A DNA stretch of 64,000 nucleotides from Eutrophovita brisbanensis. GTDB taxonomy: Bacteria > Pseudomonadota > Gammaproteobacteria > Burkholderiales > Eutrophovitaceae. Position numbers and translations under genes: made by a program. The stretch is from assembly GCA_038147395.1 (NCBI GenBank), contig JAYQTM010000001.1, positions 1,488,001-1,552,000 of the forward strand, given 5' to 3'. The notes beneath the pieces are model-generated. The model saw only the letters and a list, made by a program, of their open reading frames with translations, ran no database searches and had not been told where the DNA came from. Below, in pieces: positions 17,206-25,580 of this stretch; within the stretch, counting starts at the first letter, position 1; every line of letters starts with the position of its first letter.

Positions 17206-18951
17206 TTATGACGACAACTGAGTTGCCGATCTTTTAATTTTCAAGTCAGCGACAATCTTCGCCCCCGAGCCCTTTGTCGAGTTAATTTTAACGTCTCCGT
17301 CAAAAGCTTGTACACGTTCTCTCATGCCCATCAACCCAAAACGACTCGTATCCGCAGCGCCCTCCTCGATTCCAGCCCCGTTATCTTCTACCGTTAATGC
17401 AACATCAAACAAGCTGTCCTCAAGCTCCGTGACCGTTACCGAAACGCTGACTTGCGTCGCGCCCGAGTGCTTTGCCGAATTTGTTAAGCACTCCTGTATG
17501 ACTCGATAAACCGTGATATTCGCATGCTCGTCAAATTGATCGAGATGACCCTCGATATTGAGGTCTAGAGACAAAGCTCCGTTAGATGCCTTGTGCCGAT
17601 TACACAAATCCGTAATTGCGTCAGTAAGTCCGAGGTGGTCGAGCGCACTGGGTCTCAAATCTCGTATGATCGAGTGAACCATATCGTAAATGTGAGACGT
17701 CACCTCGACGATCGTCGCGGCGTTTTCATGTGTGTCTGTCGTCGCATCGCTCGCGTGACGATTAGATATCGCAGTACCGATTGTTTTGATTGCAGTCAGG
17801 TATTGCCCCATTTCGTCATGCAGCTCTCGCGCAATATGCTTGCGCTCCTCCTCCAGCTTTTCTTGTATCAGTTGCGTGAGCTTCTTGTTTTGCTCTAACT
17901 CCATCTCAGCGGCAACCCGGCTTTTCTGGTCACTCATGTCTCGAAGTATGTGAATCTGGCCCATCAAACTCTCGTCGTCAGGATCTACCAATGGCGCACA
18001 TGCGACCGACACGTCGACAACGCCCCCGTCACGCTTGACCCGCTGACTCTCGTACTGCTCGACAGAACGCATCTCCACCACTCGCCTCTGTATTGAGGCT
18101 TGCTCTCCTAGCAACACTTCCGGGATCATTTTATTCATCGTATCACCAAGCATATCTGCAACCGTGTAACCGAACATCACCTCAGCCGCAGGATTCCAAA
18201 ATGAAATGATTCCTTTTGTATCGGTGATGATAATGGCATCACTAGACTGCTGTGCTACCAACGCTAATCTTGCGCTCTCGGCCTGAGCGTCATGCAACGA
18301 CACAGCCATGCGGTTGAATGTTTGGCTAATCGCCTCAAATTCTGGAGTGCGATACGTTGGCAAACGAGTCGAGAGATTTCCCTTTTCGAGCTGAGACATC
18401 GCCGAGAGAATACCACCCAAGGGTCGCATGCCTCGACCGAGTAAACCAAAAGTTAAACCGTTCAACGCAATAAAAAATACCAGCAATAAAAGGCCGATAC
18501 GCTGCAACTCATCCCACGCATCCAATATAGATCTGGATGCATCTGCGGTGATCACTATATTGCCAAACGGTAACTTGAGATTAAATTCCCTGAGCCCGGG
18601 CGACATCAATTCACTAAACCAATCAGGCGCCCAACGCCCTTGTTTGTAGACTGATGGCGGAGACTCGTAAATTAGATTCCCATCGAGATCAAAAAACCGG
18701 ATTTCATTGGCCCTAACCCGTCCAACCTCTTTCAGGAATTCGGATAGCGTCTGCGCCGGGTTTGTCCCGCTTAGGAATGGCAAGCGGCTAAGCACCACAG
18801 ATTCCATTAGCTGAACGGTAACTTTATTACCCGCCTCAATTTCCTGCCTGATTGACTTGCGTCGATCATCTACGAGGATGTAGACGGTCAGTACCGCGAG
18901 GATCACGGAAACGATGGAAATAGTGAGATTGACCTTAAACCTAAGCCCCAT
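17206..18951 (-). CDS. NarX/DegS-type sensor histidine kinase with PAS domain
   Basis: A 581-residue membrane sensor. TM1 is about 8-26, followed by a periplasmic region of some 120 residues, then TM2 at about 150-172. A HAMP segment (about 173-225), a PAS domain (about 228-345, SSDAIIITDTKGIISFWNPAAEVMFGY split over two strands) and a HisKA_3 dimerisation helix with His378 in ARELHDEMGQYL follow. The HATPase shows an N box (ECLTNSAKHSGA), VEDNGAGIE and RFGLMGMRERV. It begins 3 bp past the peptidase stop, within a tonB-peptidase-kinase-regulator operon. The signal is unknown; an alcohol, aldehyde or redox cue is a guess from context. Confidence 0.9.
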   Translation of the reverse strand: MGLRFKVNLTISIVSVILAVLTVYILVDDRRKSIRQEIEAGNKVTVQLMESVVLSRLPFLSGTNPAQTLSEFLKEVGRVRANEIRFFDLDGNLIYESPPSVYKQGRWAPDWFSELMSPGLREFNLKLPFGNIVITADASRSILDAWDELQRIGLLLLVFFIALNGLTFGLLGRGMRPLGGILSAMSQLEKGNLSTRLPTYRTPEFEAISQTFNRMAVSLHDAQAESARLALVAQQSSDAIIITDTKGIISFWNPAAEVMFGYTVADMLGDTMNKMIPEVLLGEQASIQRRVVEMRSVEQYESQRVKRDGGVVDVSVACAPLVDPDDESLMGQIHILRDMSDQKSRVAAEMELEQNKKLTQLIQEKLEEERKHIARELHDEMGQYLTAIKTIGTAISNRHASDATTDTHENAATIVEVTSHIYDMVHSIIRDLRPSALDHLGLTDAITDLCNRHKASNGALSLDLNIEGHLDQFDEHANITVYRVIQECLTNSAKHSGATQVSVSVTVTELEDSLFDVALTVEDNGAGIEEGAADTSRFGLMGMRERVQAFDGDVKINSTKGSGAKIVADLKIKRSATQLSS

Positions 18952-18954
18952 ACC

Positions 18955-19890
18955 TCACCCAGTGTTGCTCTTTATTCGATCCATTTCGAGAACAAGCGCA
19001 TCCGCGACCCCCGTCCCCCAGGCGGCGTGGCCGCCATCAGGGATAATCTTTAATTCCGCGGCTGGCATGCGCTGATGAAGTTTTATCGCAGTAAACGGGG
19101 GACAAATCATGTCTTGACCACCCTGAATGATGACAGTCGGTTTATCAATCGCTGCTGCCTTTCTCAATAATTCTCCATCCTCTAAGAAACAATTATTTAT
19201 CAAATAATGCAAATGGACTCTCGATCTGGCTAATTCGCTTGAATGGTCACGTCTGTTCGGATCACCCGATTTTGGCGCACCGCCGATCCCCATTGCTGCG
19301 GCCTCGAAATCCGCCCACTTGATAGCAGCATCAATCGCGATAGTGCCCTCTTCAGATTCGAGCCATGAATAATACGTGCCGAGAAGGTTCCCATCGATAC
19401 CCTCGATAAATTTTTGATGTGCTTCGGGGATGAACCGACGAAGACCATCGGTGAACCAAGATACCTCAGATTCTGATCCTAGAAAAACTCCCCGCAAGAC
19501 CAGCTCTTTCACCTCATTGGGGTATTCGAACGCATAAGCCAATGCTAAAGCGCTTCCCCAAGAGCCACCGAACACTGTCCACTCCTTCTCGATCCGCAAA
19601 TGCGTCTTGATAACATGGATGTCACGAACTAAATGGTCCAATGTGTTGTTCGCGGTTTCTCCTCGCGGCAAAGATTTCCCACAACCTCGTTGATCGAACA
19701 GAATGACATCGAAATAATCTGGATCAAAATATCTTCGGTGGTTTGTGTTAATCGAACTCCCTGGGCCACCATGTAGGAAGACAACTGGCTCTCCTCCTCT
19801 ACGTCCAACTCTTTCGACGTAAATCTGGTGACCTTGCCCAACATCTATCATTTCTGAAAAATAGGGAGAAATGTCAGGATATACCGGCAT
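18955..19890 (-). CDS. Proline iminopeptidase-like alpha/beta hydrolase
   Basis: 311 residues of the prolyl aminopeptidase S33 family. HGGPGSS forms the oxyanion region, GGSWGSALALAY carries the nucleophile Ser110, GGQDMICPP the acid and DGGHAAWG the histidine. Such enzymes remove N-terminal proline from peptides. I take the ATG at 19890 (MPVYPDISPYF), which fits family N-termini; a TTG seven codons upstream is the alternative. Lying in an operon with tonB and the PQQ-linked kinase, it might help process PqqA fragments, but that is inference. Confidence 0.87.
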   Translation of the reverse strand: MPVYPDISPYFSEMIDVGQGHQIYVERVGRRGGEPVVFLHGGPGSSINTNHRRYFDPDYFDVILFDQRGCGKSLPRGETANNTLDHLVRDIHVIKTHLRIEKEWTVFGGSWGSALALAYAFEYPNEVKELVLRGVFLGSESEVSWFTDGLRRFIPEAHQKFIEGIDGNLLGTYYSWLESEEGTIAIDAAIKWADFEAAAMGIGGAPKSGDPNRRDHSSELARSRVHLHYLINNCFLEDGELLRKAAAIDKPTVIIQGGQDMICPPFTAIKLHQRMPAAELKIIPDGGHAAWGTGVADALVLEMDRIKSNTG

Positions 19891-19923
19891 AGTTTGATCG
19901 ACTAATCTCAAATGACGATTCGT

Positions 19924-21117
19924 TCATTTAACAACGAACGGAATAGTTATGACTGGGACAGGAGGAGAAGGCAACGCTCCTGACTCGATAAGACGTCTGA
20001 TGTAATTCTCGTAAATCTTATCAAGCGCTGGATATTGACTTTTCTCTGATATGCGCCACTCTTTCAAGATACCGCGTTCGTCAAAGGTTAACTCAATCTT
20101 CCCGCTCTCACCCTTGTATTTTCCATCAATCTTGAGCCTGCCCCGACGCTGGTCTTTTTTTATCAATGACTGTAACGACTGATGAAATGACGCTCTGTAG
20201 GCCTCAACCTCCGCTTCAAAGTCGTCGTTCAGACCGCTCGGCTCTGTATTTTGTTGCGATGTTTGCACTGGAGGGGCTGGAACAACCGGATTTATACGAG
20301 ACCGAGCGCCATCAAAATCTAGTGGCGGCGTAATCACGGGCGGTCCCTCATCGATGGTCTTGACAGAGGGGGCAACCGGCTGAGCCCGCTCCACCCGCGC
20401 TGCTCGTATAGTTTTTTGCTCCTGTGGAGGAGGTACCAATGGAACATCAGTTGATGAACTCTGCACACTCTCGAAATTAGGAGTAGATGGCTTGACTATT
20501 TGTGGGGGCTGATTCGGATTTTCCATCACTGTTTTTTCGGGGTTAACTGGGCGCACTGGATCTCGCCTCGCTACTCGAGTGACGCTTTTGGTTGGCTTGA
20601 CAACCTCAGTGTTGGTCTGACGAACTGGGGCCGTCATGTCGGGTTCGTTCATGACGATCGGCTCAACTGGTATTTGCTCAACCACACTCTTAACCGGAAC
20701 AGATACTGGTGCTTTGCGAACTGGAACCGCCTGATCTGGTAATACTGGAACCCTAACAATTTCTGGATTTTGTTCCGGAATGTCCATCTGCGGTCTCTCA
20801 ATTGGAGGGACAATGTCGGGAAGCGTCCTGGGCGATTTATCGGTCGGGGGATCAATCACACGTTCAGTCGGCGAAGAAAAGTTCGGCTGTTGAGGCACTG
20901 GGAGCAATTCTTTTTCAACCACGTCTCTTGGCTCAATCAGCTCCGTTGGCAGGTCCAGTTCTACAGTCAACACGTCATCAGTGTCAGAGCTCGTAAACCG
21001 TATTCCGGGTAACGTCAAAACCGCTACTGCGTGAACCACAAAAGATAGGGCCATCGCCCACCATATTCCTTTCGTGGAGATTCCGTAGGCGTTAATGCGA
21101 AGTATATTGCCTGTCAC
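19924..21117 (-). CDS. TonB-family energy transducer-like protein
   Basis: 397 residues: one N-terminal membrane helix (about 19-37, GIWWAMALSFVVHAVAVLTL), a long proline-rich periplasmic stretch (about 60-300) and a C-terminal alpha/beta domain (about 325-397; GKIELTFDERGILKEWRI, then PSPPVPVITIPFVVK) of TonB type. It would span the periplasm to energise an outer-membrane receptor or act as a structural TolA/TonB-like link. No exbB, exbD or receptor gene is nearby. The start is a GTG after AGGA. It heads the operon divergent from pqqA-E. Confidence 0.75.
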   Translation of the reverse strand: MTGNILRINAYGISTKGIWWAMALSFVVHAVAVLTLPGIRFTSSDTDDVLTVELDLPTELIEPRDVVEKELLPVPQQPNFSSPTERVIDPPTDKSPRTLPDIVPPIERPQMDIPEQNPEIVRVPVLPDQAVPVRKAPVSVPVKSVVEQIPVEPIVMNEPDMTAPVRQTNTEVVKPTKSVTRVARRDPVRPVNPEKTVMENPNQPPQIVKPSTPNFESVQSSSTDVPLVPPPQEQKTIRAARVERAQPVAPSVKTIDEGPPVITPPLDFDGARSRINPVVPAPPVQTSQQNTEPSGLNDDFEAEVEAYRASFHQSLQSLIKKDQRRGRLKIDGKYKGESGKIELTFDERGILKEWRISEKSQYPALDKIYENYIRRLIESGALPSPPVPVITIPFVVK

Positions 21118-21277
21118 GCGCTACGATCCTGACCGACGGATTTGACCAACTTGGTATCTCATGTCGAAACTAATGAAAATCATGAATAAGTTTTGCTGAT
21201 ATTGCTGCTGTATGCTTTTCTGCCAAACCTCAAACTGTTGCGGTCATGTAGTTAGAGTAGTCATATCCTTGGAAACG

Positions 21278-21317
21278 AGGAAAGCAACTGTATCGGCATG
21301 GCGGTCAGGAAGCAACT
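21278..21317 (+). promoter_or_regulatory. Direct repeat upstream of pqqABCDE
   Basis: AGGAAAGCAACT (21278-21289) recurs as AGGAAGCAACT (21307-21317), start to start 29 bp, about three helical turns. It lies 50-90 bp before the pqqA ATG in the 249-bp gap between the divergent tonB and pqqA genes. It could be an activator site; the evidence is only the repeat and its position. I could not place a convincing -10/-35 pair. Confidence 0.3.
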
Positions 21318-21366
21318 TTTGAGTTGTGACTTGATTGGTTTAAAAACAATTTAGGAGGTATTTATC

Positions 21367-21438
21367 ATGTGGACTACACCAGAGTACACCGAAATGCGTT
21401 TCGGTTTTGAAGTCACCATGTACATTGCAAACAGATAA
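21367..21438 (+). CDS. pqqA: PQQ precursor peptide PqqA
   Basis: A 23-residue peptide with the invariant Glu15 and Tyr19 in EVTMY, the two residues that become pyrroloquinoline quinone. A strong TAGGAGG ribosome binding site ends 8 bases before the ATG. A stem-loop with T run follows 25 bases after the stop, before pqqB, so the peptide is likely made in excess over the enzymes. The protein is identical to the copy at 16324. Confidence 0.96.
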   Translation: MWTTPEYTEMRFGFEVTMYIANR

Positions 21439-21461
21439 TTTCTGTTTCACATGTATAGGTG

Positions 21462-21492
21462 GGAAAGCCCCTCTTTAGGGGCTTTCCTCTTT
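21462..21492 (+). terminator. Terminator/attenuator between pqqA and pqqB
   Basis: GAAAGCCCC (21463-21471) pairs with GGGGCTTTC (21478-21486) around a six-base loop, followed by CTCTTT. Partial read-through would set a high ratio of pqqA to pqqBCDE transcripts, an arrangement known from other PQQ operons. Confidence 0.8.
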
Positions 21493-21540
21493 AAACCGCG
21501 GAAATTTAGAATCCGTCAACACGGAAGTTAGAGAATTGAT

Positions 21541-22458
21541 ATGAGAGTTAGAGTACTTGGATCAGCAGCTGGAGGAGGGTTTCCTCAGTGGAATTGTAAT
21601 TGCCCGAACTGCGATGGCGTCAGGAAAGGCACGATCAACGCAAAGCGCCGCACACAGTCATCCATTACGGTCAGTAGTGATGATGTGAATTGGCTACTGT
21701 TCAATACTTCACCCGATATCTTGACTCAATTCCAGCAGTTTCCTGAGCTACAACCCGCACGCGCAATACGTGATACCGCGGTCAAGTCAATTGTCTTAAT
21801 GGACGCACAGATTGATCACACAACGGGCTTGTTCATGCTTCGGGAGGGCAAAACGCCGCTAAACATATACTGTACCGACATGGTCTACGAGGACCTCACG
21901 ACCGGCAATCCGATATTTAAAATTCTCGAACATTACTGCGGTGTGACGTGGCATCAAATTCCCACCAGCCCGGGGAGCTCATTCACGCCTGAGGGTATTG
22001 ACGGCATCAAAGTGAGTGCCGTGCCGCTTACGAGTAAGGCACCACCCTACTCGCCACATAGGCATGATCCACACGAGGGAGATAACCTAGGCATCTTTCT
22101 TGAGGATGCTAAATCAGGTAAGAAAGTCTTCTACGCTCCTGGTCTTGGAGAGATTGAGACGCACATCAAACCGTTTATGGAAGCCGCGGATTGCCTGATG
22201 GTTGATGGAACTTGTTGGACGAATGATGAAATGAAGGCCTTGGGTATTGCCAACAAAATGTCTTTGGACATGGGTCATCTTCCCCAGTCTGGGCCAGGCG
22301 GAATGCTAGAGGTACTGAGGGAACTCCCCGCTTCCAAAAAGGTTCTGATACACATTAACAATACAAACCCGATCCTTCGAGAGGATTCAGATCAAAGAAA
22401 AATCCTCGATGGCGAGGGTATAGAGGTTGCGTTTGACGGGATGGATTTCGTCGTCTAG
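21541..22458 (+). CDS. pqqB: PQQ biosynthesis protein PqqB
   Basis: 305 residues of the metallo-beta-lactamase fold. The family start RVLGSAAGGGFPQWNCNCPNC contains the two-pair cysteine site, DAQIDHTTGLFMLREG the metal-site region, and SLDMGHLPQSGPGGM a conserved later segment. PqqB hydroxylates the tyrosine-derived part of the PqqA intermediate in the cytosol. It is 54 bp past the pqqA terminator stem and 30 bp before pqqC. Confidence 0.97.
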   Translation: MRVRVLGSAAGGGFPQWNCNCPNCDGVRKGTINAKRRTQSSITVSSDDVNWLLFNTSPDILTQFQQFPELQPARAIRDTAVKSIVLMDAQIDHTTGLFMLREGKTPLNIYCTDMVYEDLTTGNPIFKILEHYCGVTWHQIPTSPGSSFTPEGIDGIKVSAVPLTSKAPPYSPHRHDPHEGDNLGIFLEDAKSGKKVFYAPGLGEIETHIKPFMEAADCLMVDGTCWTNDEMKALGIANKMSLDMGHLPQSGPGGMLEVLRELPASKKVLIHINNTNPILREDSDQRKILDGEGIEVAFDGMDFVV

Positions 22459-22488
22459 CGCGATCATAAAGTCACAGGAGCACAAGAA

Positions 22489-23229
22489 ATGGGTGATGCA
22501 AGCAATACTCCATGGTCAACGGAAGAGTTCGAGCAGCGGCTCAAAGCAAAAGATAAGTGTTACCACATATACCATCCGTTTCATATTGCGATGAATGGCG
22601 GTGGTTGTACGAAAGAGCAAATTCAGGGATGGGTGTTCAATCGGTTCTACTACCAAATCATGATTCCGATCAAAGATAGTGCCGTTCTGTCAAATATGCC
22701 TGAAAAAGAGCATCGAAAACTCTGGATTCAACGAATCTTAGATCATGATGGAATTGGTGATGACGAGGGCGGCATTGAGGCTTGGATATCACTCGGAGAG
22801 GCCGTTGGATTGAAACGAGAGGACATCGTCTCGCTCCAGCACGTTACGCCTGGCGTTCGTTTCGCTGTCGACGCCTATGTCAATTTCGCCAGGCGCTCGC
22901 CTTGGCAAGAAGCTGTTTGTTCATCGTTGACTGAACTGTTCGCTCCGACGATCCATAAAAAACGCCTTGACTCTTGGCCGGAACACTACCCCTGGATTGA
23001 AATTGAAGGGTACAAGTACTTTAGGAAACGCCTTTCTGAAGCCAGGCGCGATGTCGAGCACGGGTTGCGCGTCACGCTTGAATATTTTAAAACTCGCGAA
23101 GATCAGGAAAAAGCACTGTCAATTCTTCAATTTAAGCTCGACGTATTATGGACTATGCTTGATTCGATTCAGGCTACATATGGCATCGGCCCAGATCGAT
23201 TAGGTGCAATCCAAAGGATGGATAAATGA
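22489..23229 (+). CDS. pqqC: Pyrroloquinoline-quinone synthase PqqC
   Basis: A 246-residue all-helical oxidase that performs the final ring closure and eight-electron oxidation to PQQ without a metal. Hallmarks are YHIYHPFHIAMNGG, WVFNRFYYQIMIPIKD and the C-terminal LDVLWTMLDSIQ. The stop overlaps the pqqD start (ATGA). Confidence 0.97.
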   Translation: MGDASNTPWSTEEFEQRLKAKDKCYHIYHPFHIAMNGGGCTKEQIQGWVFNRFYYQIMIPIKDSAVLSNMPEKEHRKLWIQRILDHDGIGDDEGGIEAWISLGEAVGLKREDIVSLQHVTPGVRFAVDAYVNFARRSPWQEAVCSSLTELFAPTIHKKRLDSWPEHYPWIEIEGYKYFRKRLSEARRDVEHGLRVTLEYFKTREDQEKALSILQFKLDVLWTMLDSIQATYGIGPDRLGAIQRMDK

Positions 23230-23507
23230 GCTCAGACGCGCTAGACCACGACAAAACTCTATCCCTTGAAAAGCAATACCGCTTTCAATGGGAACCGGCA
23301 CAAGACTCATATGTATTGCTCTATCCCGAGGGGCTTGTCAAACTTCCTGGGAGTTCTGGAGAAATTATGAAAATGATCGACGGCACAAAAAGTACTAACC
23401 AAATTATTAGTGCGCTCGAAGAGAAGTTCCCCGGAGTGGATCTCAAAAAAGATGTCGTTACGTTCATCGAACACGCTTACGGAAAGGGTTGGTTCAGTGC
23501 AAATTAA
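23226..23507 (+). CDS. pqqD: PqqA-binding chaperone PqqD
   Basis: A 93-residue RiPP recognition element. It binds PqqA and delivers it to PqqE. The family core is QYRFQWEPAQDSYVLLYPEG then VKLPGSSGEIMKMIDG. It overlaps pqqC by 4 bp and pqqE by 11 bp, so PqqC, D and E are translationally coupled. Confidence 0.95.
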   Translation: MSSDALDHDKTLSLEKQYRFQWEPAQDSYVLLYPEGLVKLPGSSGEIMKMIDGTKSTNQIISALEEKFPGVDLKKDVVTFIEHAYGKGWFSAN

Positions 23508-24639
23508 TACAACCAAGGGACCGCTTTGGATTAACGCTGAAATAACGTACAAGTGTCCCCTCCACTGTGTCTTTTGTTATAACCCGGTTGACTATGCGTC
23601 AACCTTTGGGGAAGAGTTAACCACTGAAGAATGGCTGCGGCTATTTAAGCAGGCTCGTGAACTCGGCGCAGTACAACTCGGCATATCAGGTGGCGAACCG
23701 CTAATGCGCGATGATGTTGAGACAATGGTCGCTGAGGCGAGCCAAATGGGTTTCTACACAAACCTCTTGACGTCTGGTATTGGATTGACTGAAGAGCGAA
23801 TCTCATCATTCAAAGAGGGCGGGTTGGGTCAAATACAGTTGTCCTTTCAAGACTCTACGAAGGAGCTGAACGATTTCTTGTCAAGCACAAAAACGTTTGA
23901 TTTAAAAGCCAAGGTGGCGAAACTCATCAAACAATATGAATACCCGATGGTTCTCAATGTTGTGCTCCACAGACTCAACATTGATCATATTGATCAAATA
24001 TTAGAAATGGCCGAAGCAATTGGAGCTGACCACGTAGAACTTGCGAATAGCCAATATTACGCGTGGGCTTTAAAGAACAGGGCCTACCTCATGCCGAGCA
24101 GAAAACAGCTGCAAGATGCTGAGGAGACGACAAATAAATTTAGAGAGAAAATCGGGAACAAAATGAAACTCTATTTTGTTGTTCCTGATTACTACGCGGA
24201 ACGTCCGAAAGCTTGTATGAACGGGTGGGGTTCTGTATTTCTCAATGTGGCCCCAGATGGTTTAGCACTACCATGCCACGAGGCGAGAATGTTACCCGGG
24301 TTTGAATTTCCAAACGTTAAAGACCATGATGTCAATTGGATCTGGAACGAATCAGATGCTTTTAGCAAATACCGTGGTGAGTCATGGATGAAGGAACCTT
24401 GTCGGAGTTGTGACGACCGAACAAAAGATTTTGGAGGCTGTAGATGCCAGGCGTTCCAACTCACGGGTGATGCCACAAATACCGATCCAGTGTGTGACAA
24501 ATCACCACACCACCACATAATTACAGAAGCGGTAGAGCTCGCACAACAACCGCAACCACCAGCAGTCGAGGTAAAACCACTTTTGTTCTATCGAGATGAC
24601 AAGAACTCAAAAGAGCTCATTGCACAAGACACGCACTAA
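23497..24639 (+). CDS. pqqE: PqqA peptide cyclase (radical SAM/SPASM) PqqE
   Basis: A 380-residue radical SAM enzyme that makes the Glu-Tyr carbon-carbon cross-link in PqqA. The SAM cluster cysteines are Cys20, Cys24 and Cys27 (CPLHCVFC). SPASM-domain cysteines cluster later (GLALPCHEARM, EPCRSCDDR, GGCRCQAF, DPVCDKS). I choose the GTG at 23497, which follows GGAAAGGG inside the end of pqqD and yields the usual N-terminus VQINTTKGPLW. The ATG at 23410 would add 29 residues read out of frame through pqqD. Confidence 0.96.
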   Translation: MQINTTKGPLWINAEITYKCPLHCVFCYNPVDYASTFGEELTTEEWLRLFKQARELGAVQLGISGGEPLMRDDVETMVAEASQMGFYTNLLTSGIGLTEERISSFKEGGLGQIQLSFQDSTKELNDFLSSTKTFDLKAKVAKLIKQYEYPMVLNVVLHRLNIDHIDQILEMAEAIGADHVELANSQYYAWALKNRAYLMPSRKQLQDAEETTNKFREKIGNKMKLYFVVPDYYAERPKACMNGWGSVFLNVAPDGLALPCHEARMLPGFEFPNVKDHDVNWIWNESDAFSKYRGESWMKEPCRSCDDRTKDFGGCRCQAFQLTGDATNTDPVCDKSPHHHIITEAVELAQQPQPPAVEVKPLLFYRDDKNSKELIAQDTH

Positions 24640-24647
24640 GCAAAATC

Positions 24648-25580
24648 TTGGCCTCTCCAGTGATTAGCGCACGCAACTTAACAAAGCGATACGCCCAAAA
24701 CGTCGCCGTTGATAACCTGAGTTTAGAAGTGGAATCCGGTCAGTTTTTTGGCCTTCTGGGTCCAAACGGCTCGGGCAAAACGACAACGATACATATGCTT
24801 TCAACGCTTCTCAAACCAAGCGAAGGCAGCATTCTCATTAATGGTATTGATGTATCCCAAAACCCGAGAGAAGTCCGAAGGCAAATCGGGCTAGTCTTTC
24901 AGGAGTCAGCGCTCGACAGAACACTATCTGTTGAAGAAAATTTATTGTTCTGCGCGGGGTTACATGGCCTCAAAAAGCGTCAAGTTAAAGAGCGTATTAG
25001 CGCACTGCTTGAGCTGTTCAATTTGGAAAACAAGAAATCCGCACCCGTAGCCAGTCTGTCGGGCGGAATGCGGCGCTCAGTGGATATCATTCGTGGAGTA
25101 TTGCATCAGCCTAAGATATTGTTTTTAGATGAGCCCACTGTAGGGTTAGATATACAATCCCGGCGAAGAATATGGCGCTTTATCCAAAGACTGATACAAG
25201 ATCAAAGCCTAACAGTCATATTAACAACGCACTACTTAGAGGAGGCGACTCCTTGCGACGTCACGTCGTTCATAAAAGCCGGCCATATTGTTTCGTCTGG
25301 CACACCCGATTCGTTAATCAAGGAATTTGCTCAAACAGTAGTGGAGGTAGAGTGCGACAATCCGGATATGTTACTAAAACGCATCGACATCCCTCGATCT
25401 CAAATCATAACTGACGATTCTTCAAGCATTCTTATTCGTGTTCTGGATGACAAAAAACCAGATCTAGAAAAGATCCAAACAACCCTCAGCGAAGGGGCAA
25501 TGTCGTTTAAAGTACGTAAGCCAAATTTAAACGACGTATTTTTATGGTTAACCAATCGTCGAGAGGGACAAGGGACATGA
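24648..25580 (+). CDS. ABC transporter ATP-binding protein, PQQ-locus associated
   Basis: 310 residues: Walker A GPNGSGKT at 38-45, Q-loop VFQESALD, signature LSGGMRRSVDI, Walker B LFLDEPTVGLD and H-loop TTHYLEE. It belongs to the ABC-2/DrrA-like export ATPases, such as those found beside PQQ-dependent alcohol dehydrogenase genes. No ATG fits; the first codon is TTG at 24648 or GTG at 24660. It starts 8 bp after pqqE and overlaps the permease by 4 bp. The cargo is unknown. Confidence 0.9.
   Translation: MASPVISARNLTKRYAQNVAVDNLSLEVESGQFFGLLGPNGSGKTTTIHMLSTLLKPSEGSILINGIDVSQNPREVRRQIGLVFQESALDRTLSVEENLLFCAGLHGLKKRQVKERISALLELFNLENKKSAPVASLSGGMRRSVDIIRGVLHQPKILFLDEPTVGLDIQSRRRIWRFIQRLIQDQSLTVILTTHYLEEATPCDVTSFIKAGHIVSSGTPDSLIKEFAQTVVEVECDNPDMLLKRIDIPRSQIITDDSSSILIRVLDDKKPDLEKIQTTLSEGAMSFKVRKPNLNDVFLWLTNRREGQGT

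Noticed and set aside
20500..21012. Plus-strand ORFs inside the tonB-like gene
   Set aside because: They are the reverse of a proline-rich coding region, a known source of spurious open frames.
23410..23496. Extended N-terminus of PqqE from ATG 23410
   Set aside because: It would read out of frame through pqqD; GTG 23497 has a GGAAAGGG site and gives the family N-terminus.
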